DNA of 64,000 nt, taken from contig NZ_VIVL01000003.1 of assembly GCF_007828835.1 (NCBI RefSeq), forward strand, positions 124,001 through 188,000. The letters run 5' to 3'. The position numbers and the translations under genes are program-made. The notes beneath the pieces were generated by a model. The model worked only from the letters and a program-made list of their open reading frames with translations. It was not told where the DNA came from and made no database searches. The first letter of the stretch is position 1, and the number at the start of each line of letters is the position of its first letter. Positions 36,284 through 45,107 of this stretch are shown here, one piece after another. This stretch comes from Variovorax beijingensis. Lineage in GTDB: Bacteria > Pseudomonadota > Gammaproteobacteria > Burkholderiales > Burkholderiaceae_C.

Positions 36284-37081
36284 ATGGATCTCCAGCTCCA
36301 GGACCAGCACGTTCTCATCACCGGCGGCAGCAAGGGCATCGGCCTGGCCTGCGCGCTGGGTTTCCTGCAGGAGGGCGCGCGCGTGAGCCTCGTGTCGCGC
36401 GACCTGCAGAACCTGGAGCGGGGCCGCAAGACGCTGGCCGAAGCGTTCGCGCAGGCCGGGGGCCGGGTCTCGGTGCATGCGGCCGACCTCAAGGATCCGG
36501 CCAGCGCCGTGGCCGCGCTCGATGCGGCCGAGCAGGCCTTCGGCCCGGTCGACGTGCTGGTCAATTCGGCCGGCGCCGCGCGCCGCACGCCGCCCGACGA
36601 GCTGGATGCCGCCGCCTGGCACGACGCGATGGATGCCAAGTACTTCACCTACATCCACATGATCGATCCGGTGGTCAAGCGCATGGGCCGGCGCGGCCGC
36701 GGCGCGATCGTCAACGTGATCGGCCAGGGCGGCAAGGTGGCGAGCCCGGTGCACATGGCCGGCGGCGCGGCCAATGCGGCGCTGATGCTGGTGAGCGCCG
36801 GCATGGCCGCGGCCTATGCGGCCAAGGGCGTGCGCGTGAACGCGGTGAACCCCGGCCTCACGCTGACCGAGCGGCTGCAGGAAGGCCTGAAGGCGGACGC
36901 GAAGCTGCAGGGCATCGGCAGCGACGAGGCACTGCAGCGCGCCACGGCGCGCCTGCCGCTCGGGCGCATCGCCACGCCGCAGGAAATTGCCAACACGGTC
37001 GTGTTCCTGGCCTCGCCGAGGGCAAGCTATGTGACGGGCGCGATCGTCGCGATGGACGGCGCGGTCACGCCGATGATCTGA
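36284..37081 (+). CDS. SDR-family protein lacking the catalytic Y-x3-K
   Basis: A 265-aa Rossmann protein. LITGGSKGIGLACALGFLQE (residues 12-31) is the cofactor loop, VLVNSAGAAR (91-100) the NxAG motif, and VNAVNPGLTLTERLQ the segment after the active site. Where Tyr-x3-Lys is expected, the sequence is PVHMAGGAANAAL: His157 replaces Tyr and Gly161 replaces Lys. It may still bind NAD(P), but classical SDR catalysis is unlikely unless other residues substitute. Some BKR-like SDR subfamilies show such changes. It is convergent with the LysR gene, overlapping it by 17 bases. Confidence 0.85.
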   Translation: MDLQLQDQHVLITGGSKGIGLACALGFLQEGARVSLVSRDLQNLERGRKTLAEAFAQAGGRVSVHAADLKDPASAVAALDAAEQAFGPVDVLVNSAGAARRTPPDELDAAAWHDAMDAKYFTYIHMIDPVVKRMGRRGRGAIVNVIGQGGKVASPVHMAGGAANAALMLVSAGMAAAYAAKGVRVNAVNPGLTLTERLQEGLKADAKLQGIGSDEALQRATARLPLGRIATPQEIANTVVFLASPRASYVTGAIVAMDGAVTPMI

Positions 37082-37982
37082 CGGCCGTCAGCGCCTCGAA
37101 CTTCAGCGCCAGGAAATCCACCAGCGCCCGCACGCGCGCGGGCACGAAGCGCCCGCTCGGCAGCAGGGCGTGCAGCGGATAGGGCTCGGTGTCCCATTCG
37201 GGCAGCAGGTGCACCAGCCGGCCGGTGCTGATGTCGTTGCGCACGTCGAGCGCGGACTTCAACGTGATGCCGCGGCCGGCCACCGCCCACTCGCGCGCAA
37301 GCGAGGCGTCGTCCACGCTGCGGTCGCCCTTCACGCGCACTTCGGTCCACTGCCCGTTCTGCGCGAAGCGCCAGGTGCGATGGCGGCGCCCGCCGCGATC
37401 GAAGGTGAGGCAGTTGTGATGCACCAGGTCCTGCGGCGTCTTTGGCGCGGGGTGGCGGCGCAGGTAGTCTGGCGATGCGGTGAGCAGCGGATGGGTCAGC
37501 GCGAACGGCCGCGCCACCAGCCGCGAATCGGCCAGCGCGCCGTAGCGCAGCGCCACGTCGACCTCGTCGCGCGTCACGTCGAGCAGCCGGTCGCCGACGG
37601 ACAGCGACAGCTGCACGCCCGGATGCAGCGCCAGGAATTCGTCGAACCAGGGCAGCAGCGTGCTGCGCGTGAGGTCCGAGGGGGCGGCCACGCGCAAGGT
37701 GCCGACCAGCTCGCCGCGCTCGGCCGTGACCAGCGACTCGCCTTCGGCGAGCAGCTCGAAGGCGCGTACGGCGTAGTCGAGCAGCGTCTGGCCCTGCGAG
37801 GTCAGGCGCATGGCGCGGGTCGAGCGCTCGAAGAGCCGGGCGCCGAGCTGCGTTTCCAGCCGCTTGAGCGTGGCGCTGGCCGCCGCCGGCGTCATGCCCA
37901 ACGCATGGGCCGCGGCCGTGAGCGTGCCGCCGCGCGCGGTCTGCACCAGCACCTGGAGGTCCGAGAGATTTTCAATCTTCAT
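37065..37982 (-). CDS. LysR-family transcriptional regulator
   Basis: A 305-aa regulator. The N-terminal HTH (MKIENLSDLQVLVQTARGGT, AAAHALGMTPAAASATLKRL, GARLFERSTRAMRLT) and the C-terminal effector domain (GTLRVAAPSDLTRS, VDVALRYGALADSRLVARPF) match the CrgA/DmlR-like branch. It is divergent from the MDR reductase gene at 38081 with 98 bases between, the usual LysR arrangement, so that gene is the probable target. No clear T-N11-A site could be singled out in the gap. Confidence 0.92.
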   Translation of the reverse strand: MKIENLSDLQVLVQTARGGTLTAAAHALGMTPAAASATLKRLETQLGARLFERSTRAMRLTSQGQTLLDYAVRAFELLAEGESLVTAERGELVGTLRVAAPSDLTRSTLLPWFDEFLALHPGVQLSLSVGDRLLDVTRDEVDVALRYGALADSRLVARPFALTHPLLTASPDYLRRHPAPKTPQDLVHHNCLTFDRGGRRHRTWRFAQNGQWTEVRVKGDRSVDDASLAREWAVAGRGITLKSALDVRNDISTGRLVHLLPEWDTEPYPLHALLPSGRFVPARVRALVDFLALKFEALTAVRSSA

Positions 37983-38080
37983 TTGAAAGTGTTGCTCATC
38001 GAGTCGGTCTTATCAATTCTTGGTTGCCATCCTACAGTCGAGCCATCGTCCGGGAAACACACAAAGGAAAGGTCCTCCCC

Positions 38081-39091
38081 ATGAAAGCCATCGGCTACTA
38101 CCAGCCCCTGCCCATCGACAACCCCGAGTCGCTGCAGGACATCGAATTGCCCGCCCCCGTGGCCGGCCCGCGCGACCTGCTGGTGCGCGTGAAGGCCATC
38201 TCGGTCAACCCGGTCGACACCAAGGTGCGCAGGAACATGGCGCCCGAAGCCGGCCAGGCCAAGGTGCTGGGCTGGGATGCCGCGGGCACGGTCGAGGCCG
38301 TCGGCGCCGGCGTGAAGAACTTCAAGGTGGGTGACCGCGTGTACTACGCCGGCTCGATCGTGCGGCCCGGTGCCAATGCGGAACTGCATGCGGTGGACGA
38401 GCGCATCGCGGCGCTCGCGCCCACGAGCCTCGACGATGCGCAGGCCGCGGCGCTGCCGCTGACCACCATCACCGCCTACGAGTTGCTGTTCGACCGCCTC
38501 CAGGTGCCGAAGAACGGCGGCGCGGGCCAGACGCTGCTGGTCACCGGCGGGGCCGGCGGCGTGGGCTCGATCCTGATCCAGCTCGCGCGCCAGCTCACGC
38601 AATTGCGCGTGGTGGCCACGGCCTCGCGCGCCGAGACGCGGGCCTGGTGCCTCGCGCTCGGCGCCCACGCGGTCATCGACCACTCGAAGCCGCTCGCGGC
38701 CGAACTCCAGGCCGCGGGCATCGGCGAGGTCGACATGGTCGCGAGCCTCACGCAGACCGGCCAGCACTATGCGCAGATCATCGAAAGCCTGAAGCCCCAG
38801 GGCCAGCTCGCGGTGATCGACGACCTGCCGGCGCTCGACGCCATGCCGCTCAAGACCAAGTGCATCTCGCTGCACTGGGAAATGATGTTCGCGCGCTCGC
38901 GCTTCGAAACGCCGGACATCGCCGAGCAGGGCGCGCTGCTGGCCGAGGTGGCGGCGCTGGTCGATGCGGGGCGCATCCGCACCACCGCGAACGCCAGCTT
39001 CGGAACCATCAACGCCGCCAACCTCAGGAAGGCGCATGCGCTGATCGAGAGCGGCAAGGCGCAGGGCAAGGTGGTGCTCGCGGGGTTCTGA
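38081..39091 (+). CDS. MDR-family alcohol dehydrogenase/quinone reductase-like enzyme
   Basis: A 336-aa medium-chain reductase. The catalytic N-terminal domain contains VRVKAISVNPVDTKVRRNMA and VLGWDAAGTVEAVGAGVKNF; the Rossmann half has LLVTGGAGGVGSILIQLARQ. The cysteine cluster of structural zinc is absent, so it resembles the zinc-independent quinone oxidoreductase type, even though databases name the subfamily zinc-binding. NADPH-dependent reduction of a quinone or enone is expected. It is divergent from the LysR gene and probably under its control. Confidence 0.88.
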   Translation: MKAIGYYQPLPIDNPESLQDIELPAPVAGPRDLLVRVKAISVNPVDTKVRRNMAPEAGQAKVLGWDAAGTVEAVGAGVKNFKVGDRVYYAGSIVRPGANAELHAVDERIAALAPTSLDDAQAAALPLTTITAYELLFDRLQVPKNGGAGQTLLVTGGAGGVGSILIQLARQLTQLRVVATASRAETRAWCLALGAHAVIDHSKPLAAELQAAGIGEVDMVASLTQTGQHYAQIIESLKPQGQLAVIDDLPALDAMPLKTKCISLHWEMMFARSRFETPDIAEQGALLAEVAALVDAGRIRTTANASFGTINAANLRKAHALIESGKAQGKVVLAGF

Positions 39092-39105
39092 GCACAATCG
39101 GCCGC

Positions 39106-39672
39106 ATGGCCGACAGCATCCAGCCCCCGATCGAATTCGAAACCCCGCGCCTTCGGCTGCGGCAATGGCGCGAGAGCGATCTCGCGCCATTTGCCGCGCT
39201 CGCGGCCGATCCGCAGGTGATGGAATTCCTGCTGCCGGTGCCCACGCGGGCCGACAGCGATGCGCTGGCCGCGCGCATCAGCGCCCGCATCGCCGAGCAG
39301 GGCTGGGGCCTCTGGGCCGTGGAGCACAAGGCATCGGGCGAGTTCGCGGGCTTCACGGGCCTCAACGTGCCGCTGGCCGCGCTGCCCTTTTCGCCCTGCG
39401 TCGAGGTCGGTTGGCGCTTCGCCCGCCAATGGTGGGGCCAGGGGCTGGCGACCGAGGCCGCGCGCGCCGCCTTGCAGATGGGTTTCGAGCGGCTGGGATT
39501 CGAAGAGATCGTGGCGTTCACGGCGCTCGGCAACCACCGCTCGGCGGCGGTGATGGAGCGCCTGGGCATGCGCGAGGACCTGGAGGGCGCCTTCGATCAC
39601 CCGGCCGTGCCCGAGGGGCATGCGTTGCGGCGGCACCGGCTCTATCGCATCGCGCGGCCGCAACAACGATGA
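39106..39672 (+). CDS. GNAT-family N-acetyltransferase (RimJ/RimL-like)
   Basis: A 188-aa acetyltransferase. ETPRLRLRQWRESDLAPFAA is the typical N terminus; VGWRFARQWWGQGLATEAAR is the acetyl-CoA pyrophosphate loop (here QGLATEA); FTALGNHRSAAVMERLGM is the motif B region. It likely acetylates a small molecule or a protein N terminus. The ATG at 39106 has no ribosome site but follows CACAAT by 7 bases, suggesting a leaderless start (see findings). It is convergent with the sugar dehydrogenase gene, 10 bases apart. Confidence 0.9.
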   Translation: MADSIQPPIEFETPRLRLRQWRESDLAPFAALAADPQVMEFLLPVPTRADSDALAARISARIAEQGWGLWAVEHKASGEFAGFTGLNVPLAALPFSPCVEVGWRFARQWWGQGLATEAARAALQMGFERLGFEEIVAFTALGNHRSAAVMERLGMREDLEGAFDHPAVPEGHALRRHRLYRIARPQQR

Positions 39673-39682
39673 AGGCCGCGCG

Positions 39683-41038
39683 CTACTTCGCCTGCGCCGA
39701 CACGCGCCAGACCACGTTGCCCACGTCGTCGGCCACCAGCAGCGCGCCGCTCTTGTCGAGCGCCACGCCCACCGGGCGGCCGTGCGCCTTTTCGTCGGCC
39801 GAGAGGAAGCCGGTCAGCACGTCGACCGGCGGCCCGCTTGGCTTGCCGCCGGCGAACGGCACGAACACCACCTTGTAGCCCGACTTCGGCTTGCGGTTCC
39901 AGGAGCCATGCTCGCCGATGAAGGCGCCGCTCGCGAACTGGGGCGGCATGCCGCGGCCGTCCGAAAACACCAGGCCCAGCGCCGCGACGTGGGCGCCGAG
40001 CGCATAGTCCGGCGCGATGGCCTTGGCCACCATTTCGGGGTTCTGCGGCGTGACGCGCGCATCCACCTTGCTGCCGTAGTAGCTCCAGGGCCAGCCATAG
40101 AAGGCGCCGTCCTTCACCGAGGTCAGGTAGTCGGGCACCAGGTCGCTGCCGATCTCGTCGCGCTCATTGACCACGGTCCACAGCGCCTTGGCCTCCGGGT
40201 GCCAGGCCATGCCGTTGGGGTTGCGCAGGCCGCCCGCGAACAGGCGTTTCTGGCCGCTCTTCACGTCCACTTCCCAGATGGCGGCGCGGCCTTCTTCGGC
40301 GGCCATCCCGTTTTCGCCGATGTTGCTGTTGGAGCCGACCGTGACGTAGAGCTTGGTGCCCTCGGGATTGGCGATCACGTTCTTGGTCCAGTGGTGGTTG
40401 ATGCCCGCGGGCAGCGGCGTGACGACGGTGGGCGTTGCGCCGATCGTGGTCTGGCCCTCGGTGTAGGGCACCTTGACGAGCGCGTCCGCGTTGGCGATGA
40501 ACAGTTCGTTGCCCACCAGCGCCATGCCGAACGGCGAGCTCAGGTTCGACAGGAACACCTGCCGCACCTCGGCCGCGCCGTCTCCGTCGGCATCGCGCAG
40601 CAGCGTGATCCGGTTGGCGCTGGGCACGTTGGCCCCGGCGCGGCCCATGACCTTGCCCATGACCCAGTTGCGGATCTTGCCCATCAGGCCGCCGGCGCCG
40701 TCGCTGCCTTCGGGCTTGGGCGGCTTGTTGCTTTCGGCCACCAGCACGTCGCCGTTGGGCAGCGTGTAGACCCAGCGCGGATGGTCCAGCCCGCGTGCCA
40801 GCGCGTTCACGCGCAGGCCCGGGGCGGGCTTGGGGGCGGCCGTGTCGGTCCAGCCGACCGCCGCAGCCACGTTGACGGTGGGAATCAGCGTCTTGTGGGG
40901 TTCGGCCAGTTGCGGGCGCGGCCCGATGGTGGCCTCGGGCGCCAGCTTGGCGGTTTCGCCGCAGCCGGCCAGCGCCAGCGCTGCAGCCACGGCGGCCATC
41001 GCCGCCAGCGGGGAAATGGCGATGCTCGGTATCTTCAT
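39683..41038 (-). CDS. PQQ-dependent sugar dehydrogenase, lipoprotein
   Basis: A 451-aa exported protein. The N terminus is a lipoprotein signal with lipobox LALAGC (Cys26). The mature part is a six-bladed beta-propeller of the soluble glucose/sorbosone dehydrogenase type: [71 protein letters not shown] and [12 protein letters not shown]. The cofactor would be PQQ. ATG 41038 is selected because it begins the signal peptide. Substrate is uncertain (aldose or sorbosone-like). No pqq synthesis genes are nearby. Confidence 0.9.
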   Translation of the reverse strand: MKIPSIAISPLAAMAAVAAALALAGCGETAKLAPEATIGPRPQLAEPHKTLIPTVNVAAAVGWTDTAAPKPAPGLRVNALARGLDHPRWVYTLPNGDVLVAESNKPPKPEGSDGAGGLMGKIRNWVMGKVMGRAGANVPSANRITLLRDADGDGAAEVRQVFLSNLSSPFGMALVGNELFIANADALVKVPYTEGQTTIGATPTVVTPLPAGINHHWTKNVIANPEGTKLYVTVGSNSNIGENGMAAEEGRAAIWEVDVKSGQKRLFAGGLRNPNGMAWHPEAKALWTVVNERDEIGSDLVPDYLTSVKDGAFYGWPWSYYGSKVDARVTPQNPEMVAKAIAPDYALGAHVAALGLVFSDGRGMPPQFASGAFIGEHGSWNRKPKSGYKVVFVPFAGGKPSGPPVDVLTGFLSADEKAHGRPVGVALDKSGALLVADDVGNVVWRVSAQAK

Positions 41039-41200
41039 TCGCGCTCCTTGGTTGCTGCGGCGCAGGGGCCGCCTTTCTTTCGGCGTTTCATCGCCGTTTC
41101 TTCGGCAAATCATGAGGACGGTGCCCGCATGGGCTGTCGGCCATGGGCGCTTTTGGGCGTGGGCGCGCCCCATTCACGCATCGCCGCTACCATCGGCCGC

Positions 41201-41950
41201 ATGACCGACGACCTGTTCCGCGCCGACGCCTACCTGCGCACCTGCGAAGCCCGCATCCTGCGCATCGACGATACCGGCATCGTGCTGGACCGCACGGTGT
41301 TCTATCCGCTGGGGGGCGGGCAGGCCGGCGACACCGGCGTGCTGGCACTGGCCGACGGCCGCGAAATCGTCATTGCCGACACCCGCAAGGCGAAGAACGA
41401 GGAAGGCCAGCCCACGCAGGAAGTCGTCCATGTGCCCGCGCCGGGCCAGGCCGAACTGCTGGCCGCGCTCGAACCCGGCGCCGCAGTGACCGCGCGCCTC
41501 GACTGGGAGCGCCGCCACCGGCTGATGCGCTTCCACACCGCGAGCCACCTGCTGTGCCACCTGGTGCCGGTGCCGGTGAACGGCTGCTCGATCACGCCCG
41601 ACTACGCGCGCATCGACTTCCACATGACCGATCCGCTCGACAAGGAAGCGCTGACGGCCGGCCTCGCGCGGCTGGTGGAAGCCGCGCATCCGCTGATCGT
41701 GGGCGCCATCACCGACGAGGAGCTCGACGCGAATCCCGCGCTGGTCAAGAGCATGAGCGTGCAGCCGCCGCGCGGTACGGGCACGGTGCGCACCATCCGC
41801 ATCGGCGGCGAAGGCGAGGCGCAGATCGACTTCCAGCCCTGCGGCGGCACGCATGTTGCGAACACCGCCGAGATCGGCGCGGTGATGGTCACCAAGATCG
41901 AGAAAAAGAGCGCCAACAGCCGCCGCGTGGTGCTGGGCTGGGCCGCCTGA
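41201..41950 (+). CDS. Alanyl-tRNA editing protein (AlaX family)
   Basis: A 249-aa trans-editing hydrolase that deacylates Ser- or Gly-charged tRNA-Ala. TVFYPLGGGQAGDTGVL is the N-terminal beta-barrel motif shared with AlaRS. RLMRFHTASHLLCHLVPVP has the zinc-binding HxxxH, and FQPCGGTHVANTAEIG supplies the C...H pair. All four zinc ligands are present, so activity is likely. The ATG has no ribosome site; TACCAT ends 7 bases upstream, as for the GNAT gene, suggesting a leaderless mRNA. Confidence 0.93.
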   Translation: MTDDLFRADAYLRTCEARILRIDDTGIVLDRTVFYPLGGGQAGDTGVLALADGREIVIADTRKAKNEEGQPTQEVVHVPAPGQAELLAALEPGAAVTARLDWERRHRLMRFHTASHLLCHLVPVPVNGCSITPDYARIDFHMTDPLDKEALTAGLARLVEAAHPLIVGAITDEELDANPALVKSMSVQPPRGTGTVRTIRIGGEGEAQIDFQPCGGTHVANTAEIGAVMVTKIEKKSANSRRVVLGWAA

Positions 41951-42002
41951 GCCCGCGCAATCGACCGGAACTTCGCACCGCTCCCCTGCTCCGACTGACG
42001 GC

Positions 42003-44216
42003 ATGATCTTTTCCCGTTTTCACATCGCTACGTTTCTGGTAGCAGCCGCCGCAGCCTGCATGCCGGCTGCGGCCCAATTGGCATCAAAACCGGGCGCGGT
42101 GGTCACCACCCCCCACGTGCGCGCCGAACTGGTGGCGCATGCGCCCGAGGGCGTTGCGCCGGGCGCACCGGTCTGGGTCGGGCTGCAGATCACCCACCAG
42201 CCCGAGTGGCACACCTACTGGAAGAATGCCGGCGATTCCGGCCTGCCCACCGAGCTGAACTGGACGCTGCCGAGCGGCGTGGCGGCCGGCGAGATCGCCT
42301 GGCCGGTGCCGCGCAAGATCCCGGTCGGCAACCTCGCCAACTACGGCTACGAAGGCACGGTGCTGCTGCCGGTGCCGCTCGAGGTGTCGAGCAACTTCAA
42401 GCCGCCGCTGGCGCTGGGCGCCGGCGCATCGGCGCTCGACGTCCGGCTCAAGGCCAGTTGGCTGGTGTGCCGCAAGGAATGCATTCCCGAGGAAGGCGAA
42501 TTCACCCTGGCGCTGCCGCTGCAGGGCTCGACCGCGCTGCACAAGGCCGAGTTCGACGCGGCGCAGGCCGCGCAGCCGCAGCCGCTGGGCAAGCCGGGCG
42601 CCGTCGAGGTCAGCGGCAACACGCTGCAGGTGCGGCTGGAAGGCCTGCCCGCCTCGATCCACGGCAAGACCCTGGGCTTCTTCCCCGAAACGCCCGAGCT
42701 GATCCGTACTGCCGCCGAATCCGGCAAGGACTGGACGCAAAGCTGGCAAGGCGGCACCTGGACCGCCACGCTGCCGCTGGCCGACCAGCGCAGCGCCAGC
42801 CCGACGACCCTGCCGCTGGTGGTGGCGCTGGCCGAATCCGACCGGCAGCCGGGCCAGCCCATGGCCTGGCGCGTCGAGGCACCCGTCAGCGGCAGCTGGC
42901 CGGCCGCTGCTGCGCCGCGCGCGGAGGTGTCGCCCGCGCTGCAGGCGGCCCTTGCCGCCAATGCGGCCGCCGCTCCTTCATCGACCTCTGCGGAACTGCC
43001 GCCGCAACCCACGGTCACGCTGATGGCCGCGCTGCTCGGTGCGCTGCTCGGAGGGCTGCTGCTGAACCTCATGCCCTGCGTCTTCCCGATCCTCGCGATC
43101 AAGGTGCTGGGCTTCGCGCGGCAGGCCGGCAACCACCGCGCGCACCGCACCGCGGGCCTGGCCTACACCGCCGGCGTGATGCTCTCGGTGCTCGCGCTGG
43201 GCGGCGCGATGCTGGCGCTGCGCGCGGCCGGCGCCCAGCTCGGCTGGGGCTTCCAGCTGCAATCGCCGGCCGTGGTGGCAGCGCTGGCGGCGCTGTTCAC
43301 GCTGATCGGGCTCAACCTGGCGGGCATGTTCGAGTTCGGCCGCGCGGCGCCCCTGTCGCTGTGCTCGGCCCAGGCCCGGCATCCGATTGCCAACGACTTT
43401 CTCTCGGGCGTGCTGGCGGTGGTGATCGCCTCGCCCTGCACCGCGCCGTTCATGGGCGTTTCGCTCGGCTTTGCCATCGGGCTTCCGGCCACCCAGGCGC
43501 TGCTGCTGTTCGCCGCGCTGGGCCTGGGCCTGGCGCTGCCGTACCTGATCGCGGGCTTCATCCCGGCCGTGGCGCTGCTGCTGCCCAGGCCCGGCCCCTG
43601 GATGAACACGCTGCGCCGGCTGCTGGCGTTCCCGATGTTCGCCACCGTGGCCTGGCTGGTCTGGGTGCTGGGCCAGCAAAGCGGCATCGACGGCGCGGGC
43701 ACGCTGCTCGCGCTGCTGGTGTGCATGGCCGCCATCGTCTGGGCACTGACGCTGCGCGGCCGCACGCGGCTGGTCATTGCCACGCTGATGGTCGCCTTCA
43801 CCGCGGTGCTGGCCGCGGCCATCGGACGCAACGTGCTGCAGACGGTGGAGCCGGCCAAGATGGCGGCCACCGCGGGGCAGCGCTGGCAGCCCTGGTCGGC
43901 CGAGCGCGTGGCCGAGCTCACGGGCGCCGGGCAGCCGGTGTTCATCGACTTCACGGCCGCCTGGTGCGTGACCTGCCAGTACAACAAGAAGGCCACCCTG
44001 GCGGATGCCGAGGTGCTGGCCGATTTCGACCGCAGGAAGGTCGCGATGCTGCGCGCCGACTGGACGCGCCGTGACCCCGCCATCACCGCCGCCTTGACCG
44101 CGCTCGGACGCAGCGGCGTGCCGCTGTATGTGCTGCAGGCGCCCGGCAAGGCGCCGGTCGTGCTGACCGAGATCCTGGGCAAGGACGAGGTGCGCGCCGC
44201 GCTCGCCGCGCTTTGA
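42003..44216 (+). CDS. DsbD-family thiol:disulfide reductase
   Basis: A 737-aa inner-membrane protein that carries reducing power from cytosolic thioredoxin to the periplasm. A signal peptide (FLVAAAAACMPAAAQ) precedes an N-terminal DsbD-like domain (about 30-310; SWLVCRKECIPEEGEF holds a Cys pair). Residues about 335-600 hold about eight membrane segments, including LLLNLMPCVFPILAIKVLGF and VVIASPCTAPFMGVSLGFAI, with the conserved transmembrane cysteines. The C-terminal thioredoxin domain has FTAAWCVTCQYNKKATL with Cys655 and Cys658. It is followed by a redoxin gene that may be a partner. Confidence 0.9.
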   Translation: MIFSRFHIATFLVAAAAACMPAAAQLASKPGAVVTTPHVRAELVAHAPEGVAPGAPVWVGLQITHQPEWHTYWKNAGDSGLPTELNWTLPSGVAAGEIAWPVPRKIPVGNLANYGYEGTVLLPVPLEVSSNFKPPLALGAGASALDVRLKASWLVCRKECIPEEGEFTLALPLQGSTALHKAEFDAAQAAQPQPLGKPGAVEVSGNTLQVRLEGLPASIHGKTLGFFPETPELIRTAAESGKDWTQSWQGGTWTATLPLADQRSASPTTLPLVVALAESDRQPGQPMAWRVEAPVSGSWPAAAAPRAEVSPALQAALAANAAAAPSSTSAELPPQPTVTLMAALLGALLGGLLLNLMPCVFPILAIKVLGFARQAGNHRAHRTAGLAYTAGVMLSVLALGGAMLALRAAGAQLGWGFQLQSPAVVAALAALFTLIGLNLAGMFEFGRAAPLSLCSAQARHPIANDFLSGVLAVVIASPCTAPFMGVSLGFAIGLPATQALLLFAALGLGLALPYLIAGFIPAVALLLPRPGPWMNTLRRLLAFPMFATVAWLVWVLGQQSGIDGAGTLLALLVCMAAIVWALTLRGRTRLVIATLMVAFTAVLAAAIGRNVLQTVEPAKMAATAGQRWQPWSAERVAELTGAGQPVFIDFTAAWCVTCQYNKKATLADAEVLADFDRRKVAMLRADWTRRDPAITAALTALGRSGVPLYVLQAPGKAPVVLTEILGKDEVRAALAAL

Positions 44217-44224
44217 CCCCCGGC

Positions 44225-44241
44225 GTGACATGGGTTGTCAC
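44225..44241. promoter_or_regulatory. Inverted repeat between the dsbD-like and redoxin genes
   Basis: GTGACA-TGGGT-TGTCAC is a perfect 6-bp inverted repeat with a 5-base centre, 9 bases after the dsbD-family stop and about 70 bases before the redoxin ATG. It suits a dimeric regulator or a weak RNA hairpin. No T-run follows, so termination is unlikely. Confidence 0.45.
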
Positions 44242-44309
44242 ATCCACATGAGCAAAGCGGCCTAAGCTGTCGCCGTTGTTCGTTTTTTCTTTTGGAGTTC
44301 CAGCTGGCC

Positions 44310-45002
44310 ATGACACTTTCGCCATCGTCCGACTCGCGTTCCATTCGTGCCGCGCGCCACGCCCGCGCGGCCCTCAGCCGCGCCTCGCGCCGCGCCGTGG
44401 TGGCGGCCGCCGTGGCGCTGGGCGCCACCTTCCTGATGGGCAACCATGCCTTCGCCGCGCCCGCCGTGGGCCAGCAGGCGCCCGACTTCGTTGCGGTGGA
44501 CACCAGCGGCGCCAAGCACAAGCTGTCCGACTTTGCCGGCAAGTTCGTGGTGCTCGAGTGGACCAACCCGGGCTGCCCCTTCGTGCGCAAGCACTACAAC
44601 AGCGGCAACATGCCCGCCACGCAGAAGGCCGCCACCGCCCAGGGCGTGGTCTGGCTGTCGGTCAATTCCACCGAGCGCGCGGCCAGCGACTACCTGCAGC
44701 CCGCCGCGCTCGACGCCTGGATGAAGTCGCAGAAGGCCGCGCCCACCGCGGTGCTGATGGACGAGGACGGCGTGATCGGCCAGGCCTACGGCGCGCGCAC
44801 CACGCCGCACATCTTCATCATCGATCCCAAGGGCATGCTGGTGTATGCCGGCGGCATCGACAGCATCGCCTCGGCGCGGCCGGACGACATCAAGAGCGCG
44901 ACCAACTACGTGAACCAGGCGCTCGGCGAGGCCTTCGGCGGCAAGCCGATCTCGACGGCCTCGACGCGGCCCTACGGCTGCTCGGTGAAGTACAAGAGCT
45001 GA
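44310..45002 (+). CDS. Exported thioredoxin-like/redoxin protein
   Basis: A 230-aa protein from ATG 44310, with GGAG about 10 bases upstream. A basic, Arg/Ala-rich lead and a hydrophobic stretch ending NHAFAAPA indicate export. The mature part is an AhpC/TSA-type fold: QQAPDFVAVDTSGAKHKLSD, WTNPGCPFVRKHYNSG with a single redox Cys, and TTPHIFIIDPKGMLVYAGG. A second Cys near the end (YGCSVKY) is typical of this WTNPGCPF subfamily and could form the disulfide. Its position after a DsbD-family gene suggests it receives electrons in the periplasm. Confidence 0.85.
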   Translation: MTLSPSSDSRSIRAARHARAALSRASRRAVVAAAVALGATFLMGNHAFAAPAVGQQAPDFVAVDTSGAKHKLSDFAGKFVVLEWTNPGCPFVRKHYNSGNMPATQKAATAQGVVWLSVNSTERAASDYLQPAALDAWMKSQKAAPTAVLMDEDGVIGQAYGARTTPHIFIIDPKGMLVYAGGIDSIASARPDDIKSATNYVNQALGEAFGGKPISTASTRPYGCSVKYKS

Positions 45003-45107
45003 CGACGCCCCACGGGCAGTGACAGGTACCTGACTCGCGCGGTCAGGCGGTGGTCGGGAACCCCGGCCTACCCTCGGGTGAACGACACCGCCCAAGGGGA
45101 CAACGAG

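Noticed and set aside
45023-45032. Palindrome CAGGTACCTG upstream of the MFS gene
   Set aside because: Ten bases of symmetry are common by chance at this length, and nothing else supports a site.
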